Origin: Croceifilum oryzae
Lineage (GTDB): Bacteria > Bacillota > Bacilli > Thermoactinomycetales > Thermoactinomycetaceae
Direction: 5' to 3'
Length of the DNA: 64,000 nt
NCBI RefSeq assembly: GCF_030814315.1
Contig: NZ_JAUSUV010000004.1
Span: 224,484-288,483 of the forward strand
The notes below the pieces were generated by a model. That model was not told the origin of the DNA and searched no databases. It saw only the letters and a program-made list of their open reading frames with translations. Shown here one piece after another: positions 8,907 to 18,125 of this stretch (positions are counted from its first letter, which is position 1; each line of letters starts with the position of its first letter). The translations under genes were made by a program, and so were the position numbers.

Positions 8907-8968
8907 AAAGATAATAAGGCTCTTACATTTGAAGTCATGACTTCAAATGTAAGAGCCTTATTATCTTT
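8907..8968. repeat. 62-bp perfect palindrome, probable terminator after wecB
   Basis: Two 31-base arms (8907-8937 and 8938-8968) are exact reverse complements with no spacer. The A-rich left and T-rich right ends suit a bidirectional terminator, but the arm length is roughly double that of other terminators here. Confidence 0.9.
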
Positions 8969-9014
8969 AAATCCAGAAATTAAATTGTGTAAAATATAAT
9001 TAATAAAAATGTTA

Positions 9015-9043
9015 TTGACGACAATAAATATCCGTGCTATATT
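9015..9043 (+). promoter_or_regulatory. SigA-type promoter of the lipoprotein esterase gene
   Basis: TTGACG at 9015-9020, 17-base spacer, TATATT at 9038-9043, about 50 bases before the start codon. Confidence 0.7.
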
Positions 9044-9091
9044 TGTTTTACAAAATTTAATTTTGCACAACACAAAACACAGGGGGAATGA

Positions 9092-10177
9092 ATGGTGTCA
9101 AAACAATATGCATCAATTCCAAAAGCGGCAAAAATGGGCATATTAGTTACCGGAGCGATTTTTGCTTTAGTAGCTTGTTCAAATGCTACAGGGAAAACAG
9201 ATAACCAAAATTCGAAAGAAAAGAGTGAGAAGAAAATGGAAAAAGTAGTACTAGAGCCAAAAGCACAAGAATTTGCAGATGCGACGAAGAATCCACCTTA
9301 TTTATTTGATTTAGGTCCAGTTGAAGGTAGAAAAACAGTAGATAAAGTACAATCAGACCCTATTAAAAAACCAGATGTGGATATGGAAGACATTACAATA
9401 CCGGTAGGGTCATCATCGGAAAAAGTATCTGTACGAATTGTGAAACCAAAAAATGCTCCTAAGGACCTTCCTGTTATTTTATACACACATGGTGCTGGTT
9501 GGGTATTTGGAAACGCACATACTCATGATCGCCTAATTCGTGAACTAGCTGTTGGATCACAATCAGCTGTTGTTTTTACCAACTATAGTCTTTCGCCAGA
9601 AGCGAAATATCCGAAAGCCATCGAAGAGGTTTATTCTGCACTAAACTGGGTTAGCAAAAATGGTAAGGAAAAAGGGATGAACCCTGATAAGATTTCCGTT
9701 GCTGGGGATAGCGTAGGCGGAAACATGTCAGCTGCTATCACGCTAATGGCAAAGGAAAGAAAAGGTCCAAAGATCCAGAAACAGCTTCTATTTTATCCAG
9801 TAACAGACGCTTCCTTTGAAACGGAATCATATAAACAATTTAAAGAGGGATACTTCTTGCGTCAAGACGCGATGAAATGGTTCTGGGATCAGTATACAAC
9901 AAGCGAAAAGGATCGTAATCAGATTACAGCATCACCTTTACGTGCTACAACCGAACAACTAAAAGGATTACCAGAGGCATTAGTCATCACAGCTGAGGCA
10001 GATGTATTACGTGATGAAGGGGAAGCTTATGCTAATAAGCTTAGAGAGGCTGGAGTAAAAGTTACATCTGTACGTTTCCAAGGAGCTATTCATGATTTTG
10101 TTATGCTAAATGCATTAGCAGATACAGAGGCAGCTAAAGGGGCTATGAAGCTTGCTAACTCTTGGTTAAAAGAATAG
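9092..10177 (+). CDS. Alpha/beta hydrolase lipoprotein (HSL/esterase family)
   Basis: 361 residues. The N-terminus has a signal sequence ending in lipobox LVAC with Cys29, so it should be a membrane-anchored lipoprotein outside the cell. The hydrolase domain belongs to the hormone-sensitive-lipase group: oxyanion motif HGAGW (133-137; HGGGW is usual), nucleophile elbow GDSVGGN with Ser207, then a likely acid in EADVLRDEGEAY and His in AIHDFVML. Such proteins hydrolyse small esters or acyl amides; the substrate is unknown. A clean promoter and terminator make it a single-gene unit. Confidence 0.88.
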   Translation: MVSKQYASIPKAAKMGILVTGAIFALVACSNATGKTDNQNSKEKSEKKMEKVVLEPKAQEFADATKNPPYLFDLGPVEGRKTVDKVQSDPIKKPDVDMEDITIPVGSSSEKVSVRIVKPKNAPKDLPVILYTHGAGWVFGNAHTHDRLIRELAVGSQSAVVFTNYSLSPEAKYPKAIEEVYSALNWVSKNGKEKGMNPDKISVAGDSVGGNMSAAITLMAKERKGPKIQKQLLFYPVTDASFETESYKQFKEGYFLRQDAMKWFWDQYTTSEKDRNQITASPLRATTEQLKGLPEALVITAEADVLRDEGEAYANKLREAGVKVTSVRFQGAIHDFVMLNALADTEAAKGAMKLANSWLKE

Positions 10178-10190
10178 TAATCTAGAAATA

Positions 10191-10236
10191 AAGAACCCGG
10201 TTTTTTCGCTAATCATAGTGAAAAAACCGGGTTCTT
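10191..10236. terminator. Bidirectional terminator between esterase and inhA copy 1
   Basis: 17-bp perfect stem (10191-10207 with 10220-10236) containing ACCCGG/CCGGGT and A6/T6 runs, between convergent genes. Confidence 0.9.
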
Positions 10237-10243
10237 TTCAACA

Positions 10244-12517
10244 TCAATTTGATTTAGAAAACTCGATAAGAGCAGTTCGCCCTCCACTAAATGTATCTTT
10301 AACCTTTATTTTCAAGCCGTTTTTAGGTAGTTTCTTCCCAGATTCAGGCTTGTAAGGACTTGTGTAATCGTTTCCATCAAAGAAGGTCCGAACGCTAGAT
10401 TGAGAAGGGTATTTCATTGCATAGGTCGGATATTTGATGTCAATAGGCGATGTTTTCGTAAGACCAAAAGCGGAGTCGGCTAGCTGGATTCCTGTTTGTG
10501 CGGCATTGCCATTATCCCAATAAAATCCTTGTTGATGCGAGTCAACCACTCCAAGGAATCCTTCCCCCGGATGTTTCCCTGTCATGTTATCTTCGCCGTA
10601 ACGTCCATCGTAATACCATACAACCATACCCGGATCATATCGAAGGAGGCTTTCGTGACGACGAATATGGGCTAATCCCTGGTCTACACCATTATGAGTA
10701 CGCCACTCGATCAAGTAGTAGTTCGGGAAGGGGGTAGGGGAGCCATCAAAGGTTTTAAATCCTTGTAACGTAAAAGCAGGAGTACCTTCCACATCATCTT
10801 GGAGAACAATGTTATCATTTGCTTTCACTCGAATATTGTCCACAAAAAAGCCTTCTTGTGCAATGGCGATATCTGTTACGTAATTAAACTCAATCTTAAC
10901 CTTTTTACCAACGAAGGCAGCTAGATCCAATTGCTCATTTTGCCATTTTCCATTCGTACCTGTATAGGTCTTGATGTTGACGGGGGTAGTAGAGCCATCG
11001 ACATAAACGTTTACATAGATATAATCGTAATCTACTTCCAGATCCCACCAAGCATCATAAGAAAGATTTGCAGTGGTAGCACTTGTCAAATCAATCTCAG
11101 GTGACGTCATTTTGGTATTGATAAAATCCCCTTTTGTGGAGAAGTAGGATAATTCTCCCAAAGGTTGCGTTGCTGCTTCCTTGTTCACATCAGGCAAGTC
11201 AACCTTAACTAGTTTTCCGTATTTTCCGTTCTTTACCGCTTCATCTAGTTCCAATGTCATTTTTTTCTTCCCTAATTTCTTCAGATCCACTACCTTCGGA
11301 ACAGGCCAATTGCCCCCAAACGTCTCATGGAAATATAACTTTGCCCATGCGCTTAAACCAGGGGGTTCCATCCCTAATGTCCGCCCAGCCCAACTTCCAA
11401 GCGACATAGCAGACCAATATTCAATAGGAGATCCTGAGCCTGTTGAACCTGTATCATATTCATCAGGTAGACCAATGTTATGTCCATATTCATGGGCAAA
11501 CACGCCTACTGCACCATCTTCTGGTTGGATAATGTAATCATAAGCCTTTAAACTACTACCTGGGATTTCAACCGGTTTATCGGCGATAACAGAGCGATGA
11601 GACCAAATAGCATCTCCACCTAGTGAGCCACCACCCGCTTCTTCACCCGTACCTGAGTGAACAATGAAGAGTGCATCTAGAATGCCATCTGGCTCCATTA
11701 CATTTCCATCTCCATCTTGATCATATGGATCCCGAACATCGTACTTTGCTTCGTTACCTTTGATTTGTTTTCCTACACTTTCTAGCGTCTCTACAACTAG
11801 CTCCCTTGGGTTAACATCTTTGTCATTTCCTTGATGCCCGCCATAATAAGCCGCCTCATGTTTCGATTGCACCCATGGGGTTACCGTGCCATTCACATCC
11901 CAAAAGCCCGATGATTGCTCCATATAATATTGACGGAAGGAGAGGAACTTCTCACCTTTATCATTCTTAAAACCCTTTGGGTTAAAAAGTAAGTCCTGAT
12001 AATGCTTCTGGTTAAAATCCTTTACCCAAAAGTCAAACTGAGAATCCGGCTGGATTTGATTGTGTTTAAAATTAGGGAATTCAATTAAAGCAACAACACC
12101 ATTTTCATTGTGTTTCGTAGGTTTGGAAGGGGAAGAGGTATCAGACTCTGTAAAGTTCGCAATCTCTTTCGAACTACGTTCAAAACTTGCTTTCTTCCCT
12201 TTTTCCGCTCTTTTCCCAAACTTAGAAGTAACATCTAAACCATCTGTGTCAGCAAATGGAGTCTTTCCATTCTGGACATACTGTTTAACAGCTTTCTCAA
12301 TTTCAATTTGAGACGCATTTTCTTTGATTTTCCCTTGCTTCTTCAGAGTACGGACTAGCTTGTCCTGATTGATAACAGACCAGTCGATATGATCTGTATC
12401 CGAAAGAGCTTTCTTCGTTGTCGCGTGAACATTAGATTGGAGTAAAGGTGTTATAAATGCCGTTCCAACCAGTAATGAAGTAGAGAGTAGGGCAACTATC
12501 GATTTACTATGCTTCAT
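10244..12517 (-). CDS. inhA: Immune inhibitor A family metalloprotease (M6), copy 1
   Basis: About 757 residues from the second ATG of an ATGATG pair at 12517, six bases after AGGAGG. A Sec signal peptide (MKHSKSIVALL...HA) leads a propeptide-like region. The zinc motif HEYGHNIGLPDEYDT starts at about His342. A MAM/carbohydrate-binding-like segment follows (YDAWWDLEVDYDYIYVNVY, near 510), as in secreted InhA proteases of the Bacillus cereus group, which degrade antimicrobial peptides and matrix proteins. A second copy lies 2 kb away with a Tat-exported enzyme between them. It has its own promoter. Confidence 0.93.
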   Translation of the reverse strand: MKHSKSIVALLSTSLLVGTAFITPLLQSNVHATTKKALSDTDHIDWSVINQDKLVRTLKKQGKIKENASQIEIEKAVKQYVQNGKTPFADTDGLDVTSKFGKRAEKGKKASFERSSKEIANFTESDTSSPSKPTKHNENGVVALIEFPNFKHNQIQPDSQFDFWVKDFNQKHYQDLLFNPKGFKNDKGEKFLSFRQYYMEQSSGFWDVNGTVTPWVQSKHEAAYYGGHQGNDKDVNPRELVVETLESVGKQIKGNEAKYDVRDPYDQDGDGNVMEPDGILDALFIVHSGTGEEAGGGSLGGDAIWSHRSVIADKPVEIPGSSLKAYDYIIQPEDGAVGVFAHEYGHNIGLPDEYDTGSTGSGSPIEYWSAMSLGSWAGRTLGMEPPGLSAWAKLYFHETFGGNWPVPKVVDLKKLGKKKMTLELDEAVKNGKYGKLVKVDLPDVNKEAATQPLGELSYFSTKGDFINTKMTSPEIDLTSATTANLSYDAWWDLEVDYDYIYVNVYVDGSTTPVNIKTYTGTNGKWQNEQLDLAAFVGKKVKIEFNYVTDIAIAQEGFFVDNIRVKANDNIVLQDDVEGTPAFTLQGFKTFDGSPTPFPNYYLIEWRTHNGVDQGLAHIRRHESLLRYDPGMVVWYYDGRYGEDNMTGKHPGEGFLGVVDSHQQGFYWDNGNAAQTGIQLADSAFGLTKTSPIDIKYPTYAMKYPSQSSVRTFFDGNDYTSPYKPESGKKLPKNGLKIKVKDTFSGGRTALIEFSKSN

Positions 12518-12556
12518 CATAACCCTCCTATATAAGATAGATCTAATTACATTTTT

Positions 12557-12586
12557 ATTATAATTCAAATATATTTGTATTATCAA
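12557..12586 (-). promoter_or_regulatory. Promoter of inhA copy 1
   Basis: On the minus strand TTGATA (12586-12581), 18-base spacer, TATAAT (12562-12557), about 40 bases before the start. inhA copy 2 has the same TTGATA/TATAAT pair. Confidence 0.7.
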
Positions 12587-12595
12587 TAAATTTTG

Positions 12596-12653
12596 AAATA
12601 AATAGCAGGATAGCGCCTTTAGAAATCCTTAGCAACTATCCTGCTATTTATTT
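12596..12653 (-). terminator. Terminator after the dimethylformamidase-like gene
   Basis: 18-bp stem with core ATAGCAGGATAG/CTATCCTGCTAT and a 22-base loop, flanked by A/T runs. Confidence 0.8.
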
Positions 12654-12684
12654 ATATAACTGTTAAATGATTGTTAGTCTATTA

Positions 12685-14397
12685 TTATTTAAGAAAACGA
12701 TCTAGAACATTCTTTACTATTTTCGTTAAATCGGAGTCCATAATTAAGCTGCTTCCAAAAGCAATGGAACCTACAGAGAAGACTCCACCACCTTTAGGAT
12801 GGTCGTAGTAAATCATCTCAGCGCCTTGCTTCTTTTTTGGATTGGTTCCCTTAGCGAGTAATATCGTGTTTTTCGGAGTGAACTCGTCCATAATATCTGT
12901 CTCATGACCGGAAGCTCCCCCTCGCAATCCTTTTTCTCCTACTAAATCTCCATTTTTTAATCCCGTATTAGCGAAAATCCAGTGATCTGCATTTTTTATT
13001 TTATATGGATAAAATGAATCCGTAGCAGGACCGTTATAACGTACACCCAACATTCTCGATTCTGTACGCTCTAAATCCCTCCATAATCCACCCCGTTCTC
13101 CAATTAATAGATGATGGGAACCATCTTTTCTTACTTCCATCAAGTTTTCCTTTATAACTGTTTTCCAGTAGCATCCATTTCCAGACAGAGAAACAACATT
13201 CCCACCCTGATCCATAAATTGTTCCAATGCATCATACATCTCTTTCGTCCAATATTCCCCATGAGTATTAATAATAAGCGTCCCAAAGTCTTTTAGTAAA
13301 TGGGGTTGATGATGTAAGTCCCAGTCTGAAATGAGACTGTAGGGAAAATGATTGTTCTCTAACCAAGCTAAAATGTATTTTTCTCCGCTTGCAAGATGAG
13401 TTACCTCGCCTACAGGTGTCGCCGCAGGATTAGGGCGTTGGGTGTTAACTAATTGGGCAGAATCCGATGGCTTAATGTGATCGGGTGCAAAATACCAATA
13501 AAGTGAAGCACCTCCCCATGAGTTATAAGCCTGCCATGTATTGGTTGATGAGAGAATAGCAATTCGTTTGTTTTTAGGTCTGCTTACATAGGAAGTATCT
13601 CGTAAGTTAAATGGGATATGAAATTCTTTTCCAGATGCATCATACAGCCTTGCTCCGTACAATCCTGTCTGCCAATCTAGAGGGATTTGAAACAAGTGGC
13701 TTGTCTCCCAATTGGCACCGTTTCGATATGCGTAGAGATCATAGTTTTGTTTCTTTCCATGAATGTTCTTAATCTGATGAACGAGCTTTTCCTTGGCACC
13801 GTAGCGAATAAAATCAACTGAAAAAGAGGGAAGAGGGGAGTGAACTTTTAATTCCATTTTCTCTCCTGGATTATATGTGACAAAAGGTGCATATCCTTCT
13901 ATATCATGTTTATTCTCTACGATCGGAGCGGAGCTAAATTCAAATTCCATGTCAATAGGATGAATTTGATGAGGATGTTTACTTTGGACATCTACATAGA
14001 TTGGACTGCCTGCAAATAGTTCAGGAGAGATATTTATTTTAACAATTGATATCTCTTCACTATCTTTATCTTTTTCGACTTGAATCTTTGATATAGGTAT
14101 TATCTCTGTAATCGGTTTATTATTTTCCCCACAAGGAATATTGATATCTTTGTCAATTACCATATTTATGGATAGCGCCCTAGGTAGTGGATTTTTATAC
14201 TTAATTTTTAATATCGATTGCATCGCTTTCGTAATTTGTGCTGAATCATAGTCTATTTTTTTGCCCAATGGATGTTTTCTCATATATCTTTTTACTATTT
14301 CGGAACGTCCTAGTATATCTGATGCAGGAAGGATAGATAGAGAAATAGTAGTAACAACAACTTGTATAGATCTTTTTAAAAATTCTCTTCGATTCAT
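12685..14397 (-). CDS. Tat-exported N,N-dimethylformamidase beta-subunit-like protein
   Basis: 570 residues. The N-terminus MNRREFLKRS plus a hydrophobic stretch is a twin-arginine signal, so it should be exported folded. The C-terminal ~300 residues resemble the large subunit of dimethylformamidase (a glutamine-amidotransferase-like fold): SSTNTWQAYNSWGGASLYWY near 285-305, DLHHQP near 362, INTHGEYWT near 379, SGNGCYW near 409. The middle part carries a beta-sandwich-like region. True dimethylformamidases are mononuclear iron amide hydrolases; here the substrate is unknown and the small alpha subunit is not nearby. It lies between two immune inhibitor A genes on the same strand. Confidence 0.7.
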   Translation of the reverse strand: MNRREFLKRSIQVVVTTISLSILPASDILGRSEIVKRYMRKHPLGKKIDYDSAQITKAMQSILKIKYKNPLPRALSINMVIDKDINIPCGENNKPITEIIPISKIQVEKDKDSEEISIVKINISPELFAGSPIYVDVQSKHPHQIHPIDMEFEFSSAPIVENKHDIEGYAPFVTYNPGEKMELKVHSPLPSFSVDFIRYGAKEKLVHQIKNIHGKKQNYDLYAYRNGANWETSHLFQIPLDWQTGLYGARLYDASGKEFHIPFNLRDTSYVSRPKNKRIAILSSTNTWQAYNSWGGASLYWYFAPDHIKPSDSAQLVNTQRPNPAATPVGEVTHLASGEKYILAWLENNHFPYSLISDWDLHHQPHLLKDFGTLIINTHGEYWTKEMYDALEQFMDQGGNVVSLSGNGCYWKTVIKENLMEVRKDGSHHLLIGERGGLWRDLERTESRMLGVRYNGPATDSFYPYKIKNADHWIFANTGLKNGDLVGEKGLRGGASGHETDIMDEFTPKNTILLAKGTNPKKKQGAEMIYYDHPKGGGVFSVGSIAFGSSLIMDSDLTKIVKNVLDRFLK

Positions 14398-14566
14398 AAG
14401 CCACTTCCTAATCGAGTATTTAACTTGGAATACCCATATTAACCTTATCCAACCCCCTATTTACGTACACTATGTTAACATATTAAGGCAATTACTCGTT
14501 GAACATATCAAACAGATATACGTATGGTTAGATTTGCAGATGGACCATCTATCTAATCGCAACCAA

Positions 14567-14606
14567 AAGAAGAGAGTACCGCTGAAATTAGCAGTACTCT
14601 CTTCTT
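14567..14606 (-). terminator. Terminator after inhA copy 2
   Basis: 13-bp stem AAGAAGAGAGTAC / GTACTCTCTTCTT with a 14-base loop, just past the stop codon. Confidence 0.8.
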
Positions 14607-14609
14607 TCA

Positions 14610-16889
14610 TTATTTTGTTTTTGAAATTTCAATTACTGCGCTTCGTCCTCTGTCTGTAGACTTTTTCAGAGTTACTTTCAAACCATTTCTCGGTAAGATC
14701 TTACCGGATTCCGGACTAGCTGGACTTGCATAGTTATAACGATCATCGAAGGTGCGAATCCCAGCTTGAGAAGGGTATTTCATCGCATAGGTTGGATACT
14801 TAACATCAATAGAAGATGTTTTGGTGGAACCAAAAGCAGCATCTGCTAACTGGAAGCGTGTAGGAGCTACCGTTCCATTATCCCAATAAAGTCCATTTTG
14901 ATGCGAGTCAACCACTCCAAGGAATCCTTCGCCTGGATGTTTTCCGGTCATGTTATCTTCACCATAACGACCATCATAATACCATACAACCATACCTGGA
15001 TCGTACTTCAGAAGACTATCTGAACGGCGGAGGTTAGCAAGTCCTTGGTCCACTCCGTTATGAGTACGCCACTCGATCAAGTAGTAGTTAGGGAATGGGG
15101 TAGGTGCGCCATCAAATGTTTTAAAGCCTTGCATTGTAAAAGATGGTTTGTCTTCTACATTATCTTGGAATACGTTCTTTCCATCTGCTGTCACTAGAAT
15201 GTTATCAACAACGAAACCTTCCAGCGCTAGCCCTACATCCGTTACGTAGTTAAACTCAACTTTAATCTTCTTACCAACAAAATCCTTTAGATCAAGTTGT
15301 TCGTTTTCCCATTTACCGTTGGTTCCTGTATAGGTTTTGATGTTAACAGGAGTAGGGGAGCCGTCCGCATAAACATTTACATATAGGTAATCGTAATCTT
15401 GTTCGATATCTCTCCAAGAATCAAAGCTAAGTTTTGACTCTGTAGCATTGGTTAGATCAATTTCAGGTGATGTCATTTTGGTGTTTAATGAGTCACCCTT
15501 GGTTGAGAAGTAAGCCAATTTCCCCATAGGTTTCGTTATGGCTGGCTTTTCCACATCAGGCAAGTTTACTTTGACAAGCTTACCTTTTTTACCATCTTTA
15601 ACTGCTTCATCGAGCTTAAATTCCTTTTTCTTCTTGCCCAGTTTATCCAAATCAACTACTTTTGGCACTGGCCAATTGCCTCCAAAGGTTTCGTGGAAAT
15701 AAAGTTTAGCCCATGGACTAAATCCTGTTGGTTCGGTACCTAATACCTTACCAGCCCAGCTACCACCAGACATGATGGACCAGTACTCTACAGGAGATCC
15801 AGACCCTGAATATCCAGTATCATATTCATCAGGCAAACCAATATTGTGACCATACTCATGTGCAAAGACACCTACTGCACCATCTTCTGGTTGAATAATA
15901 TAGTCAAATGCTTTCAGATTTGTACCTGGGATCTCAACCGGTTTATCAGAGATAACAGAGCGATGGGACCAAATAGCGTTTTCACCTAGCTCGCCGCCAC
16001 CAGCTTCTTCACCCGTACCTGAGTGAACGATGAAGAGTGCATCCAAGATACCGTCTGGCTCCATTACATTGCCATCCTGATCAAGATCATATGGATCACG
16101 CACATCATATTTTGCTTCATTGCCTGCAATTTGTTTTCCTACAGTCTCCAATGTCTCTTTAACAAGAGCTCGTGGATCAGCATCTTTTGCAGCACCTTTA
16201 TGTCCACCGTAGTAAGCCGCATCGTTTTTTGCTTGGATCCATGGAGTTACTGTACCATCTACATCCCAGTACCCTGATGACTGCTCAAGGTAGTATTGAC
16301 GGAAGGAGAGGTACTTCTTGCCTGTATCTGTTTTGAAACCATTAGCATTAAAGAGTAAATTCTGATAATGGCTCTGATCAAAATCCTTTACCCAGAAGTC
16401 GTGAGGAGAATCTTGTTTGATTTGATTATGGTTAAAATTCGGAAATTCGATTAAAGCAACAACTCCGTTTTCTTGGTGTTTTGATTTTTTAGAATTCGAT
16501 TCTAAACGGGTGTTGTCTGATTCTTGTAGGCTTTCAACTTCCTTTAAGGTTTTCTGTTGATTTCCTTCTTTCCCTTTCTTAGCATCTTTACCAAACTTCG
16601 ATCTGGTATCAATACCATCTGTTTTAGAAAAGGGAGTTTCACCTTTTTTGACAAACTGTTCAACCGCTGTTTCAATTTCTTTCTGAGAAGAACTCTCTTT
16701 GATCTTACCTTGCTCTTTCAGTGCACGAATCAACTTGTCTTGATTGACAACAGACCAATCAATATGACTATCCTGAGAAGGATCTTTCGGGATAGCATTT
16801 ACATTCGTTTGAAGTGCTGGGGTTGCAAATGATGTAGCTACGAGGAATGAGGTAGTGAGTAATGCAACGACCGATTTCTTGGTCTTCAA
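14610..16889 (-). CDS. inhA: Immune inhibitor A family metalloprotease (M6), copy 2
   Basis: 759 residues from a TTG start with AAGAAGGAG nine bases upstream. Signal peptide KKSVVALLTTSFLVATS ends near NVNA. The zinc motif HEYGHNIGLPDEYDT is at about His344. The MAM-like segment (FDSWRDIEQDYDYLYVNVYADG) and the end region (SDSLLKYDPGMVVWYYDGRYGE) align all along with copy 1, so the pair is a duplication. It is likely secreted and matured by loss of the N-terminal pro-region. It has its own TTGATA/TATAAT promoter and terminator. Confidence 0.93.
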   Translation of the reverse strand: MKTKKSVVALLTTSFLVATSFATPALQTNVNAIPKDPSQDSHIDWSVVNQDKLIRALKEQGKIKESSSQKEIETAVEQFVKKGETPFSKTDGIDTRSKFGKDAKKGKEGNQQKTLKEVESLQESDNTRLESNSKKSKHQENGVVALIEFPNFNHNQIKQDSPHDFWVKDFDQSHYQNLLFNANGFKTDTGKKYLSFRQYYLEQSSGYWDVDGTVTPWIQAKNDAAYYGGHKGAAKDADPRALVKETLETVGKQIAGNEAKYDVRDPYDLDQDGNVMEPDGILDALFIVHSGTGEEAGGGELGENAIWSHRSVISDKPVEIPGTNLKAFDYIIQPEDGAVGVFAHEYGHNIGLPDEYDTGYSGSGSPVEYWSIMSGGSWAGKVLGTEPTGFSPWAKLYFHETFGGNWPVPKVVDLDKLGKKKKEFKLDEAVKDGKKGKLVKVNLPDVEKPAITKPMGKLAYFSTKGDSLNTKMTSPEIDLTNATESKLSFDSWRDIEQDYDYLYVNVYADGSPTPVNIKTYTGTNGKWENEQLDLKDFVGKKIKVEFNYVTDVGLALEGFVVDNILVTADGKNVFQDNVEDKPSFTMQGFKTFDGAPTPFPNYYLIEWRTHNGVDQGLANLRRSDSLLKYDPGMVVWYYDGRYGEDNMTGKHPGEGFLGVVDSHQNGLYWDNGTVAPTRFQLADAAFGSTKTSSIDVKYPTYAMKYPSQAGIRTFDDRYNYASPASPESGKILPRNGLKVTLKKSTDRGRSAVIEISKTK

Positions 16890-16953
16890 TATAGAGCACT
16901 CCTTCTTTAACCTAGTAATATACTAAGATTAGTAATTATTTTAATACTATATT

Positions 16954-16982
16954 ATTATAAATTGGAGTGAAATTATTATCAA
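16954..16982 (-). promoter_or_regulatory. Promoter of inhA copy 2
   Basis: On the minus strand TTGATA (16982-16977), 17-base spacer, TATAAT (16959-16954), 65 bases before the start. Confidence 0.7.
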
Positions 16983-17040
16983 TAGATATTCTCATAATTT
17001 TAATGTTCAAAAACAAGAAAAGTCCACCAAATGAATAAAT

Positions 17041-17081
17041 AAAAAACAAAACCCCAATCCAGAAGAGGGGAAAGGGGCTTT
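17041..17081 (-). terminator. Probable terminator after trhO copy 2
   Basis: On the minus strand C4...G4 hairpin options (17074-17077 or 17067-17070 with 17052-17055), followed by TTTTGTTTTTT. The stem is short and can form in two ways. Confidence 0.55.
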
Positions 17082-17090
17082 ATTTTTTAT

Positions 17091-17987
17091 TTATTTACCT
17101 TCTTTACATGTAGCAGAGCAATATCCTTGATGCTCTTCTAAGCATTTCGGACAGACGATATGGCGTTGGTCGCATAGGGCGTTCTGGCAATTTGTATATT
17201 GATCTGCTTTTGTTCCACAATGATGACAAGTTGTGATTACAGTGGGCTGAACGTGGTTGATCGGGACGGAAATTCGATCATCAAAAACATAACATGATCC
17301 TTCGAACAAATCACCTTGGACTTCTGAATCTTTTCCATAGGTGACGATCCCGCCATCTAATTGAACTACATCTTGGAAGCCCTCTTTTAATAGAAAGCCT
17401 GATAGTTTTTCACAACGGATTCCACCCGTACAGTAAGTAAGGATTTTTTTATCTTTAAAATCACTTAAGTTCTCACGAACCCATTTGGGAAATTCTCGAG
17501 TAGTTTGCAACTCAGGGCGGATAGCTCCACGAAAATGACCTAGGTCATACTCATAATCATTACGGCCATCAATAATAATGACATCATCCTGTTGTAGTAA
17601 TTGATGAAACTCTTTCGGAGATACATGTCTCCCTGTAATTCGATTTGGATCGATATCGACCTCAGGGTCTAAGTTCCAAGCAACGAGCTCTTTTCTCGGG
17701 CGAACATGCATTTTTTTGAAGGCATGTCCATCATGGGGATCTATTTTAAATTGTATACCCGGGAAAAGAGGGTGAGATCTCATATATTCCATATAGCGTT
17801 CAATATTTTCTTTTTTCCCTGATACAGTGCCGTTAATCCCTTCGTGAGAGACTAAAATTCGCCCTTTCAGATGGATCCTTTTGCAAAAATATAAGTGTTC
17901 TTTGGAAAATTGCTCTGGACTTTCGATCGGTACATATTGATAATAGAGTATAACTTGATAAGGTTCCTTGGTATTTATATTAGACAT
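17091..17987 (-). CDS. trhO: tRNA uridine(34) hydroxylase, rhodanese family (copy 2)
   Basis: 298 residues, paralogue of the protein at 1259-2158 and alike from end to end. Rhodanese loop YCTGGIRCEKLSGF with the catalytic Cys, YDLGHFRGAIRP before it, and a Cys-rich tail (CHHCG, CQNALCDQRH, CPKC, CSATC). The start ATG has CAGGTGAT upstream. Both copies retain every motif I can see, so neither looks broken. Most genomes have one trhO; two within 16 kb suggests local duplication or sub-specialisation. Confidence 0.92.
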   Translation of the reverse strand: MSNINTKEPYQVILYYQYVPIESPEQFSKEHLYFCKRIHLKGRILVSHEGINGTVSGKKENIERYMEYMRSHPLFPGIQFKIDPHDGHAFKKMHVRPRKELVAWNLDPEVDIDPNRITGRHVSPKEFHQLLQQDDVIIIDGRNDYEYDLGHFRGAIRPELQTTREFPKWVRENLSDFKDKKILTYCTGGIRCEKLSGFLLKEGFQDVVQLDGGIVTYGKDSEVQGDLFEGSCYVFDDRISVPINHVQPTVITTCHHCGTKADQYTNCQNALCDQRHIVCPKCLEEHQGYCSATCKEGK

Positions 17988-18125
17988 TCATATCACCTGC
18001 TTTTTTAAAGTACAACTATATATGGTGACATAATATCAAGAGAATCTCAATCATCTCATTTAATTTCTTTTTTTATGCATTATATCGTGCGTTTCTGTCG
18101 AAACTGAGTATTAGGAGTGATGGAG

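Noticed and set aside
14261..14659. 132-codon plus-strand frame over the start of the dimethylformamidase-like gene
   Set aside because: Antisense to a well supported gene, no ribosome site and no recognisable domain.
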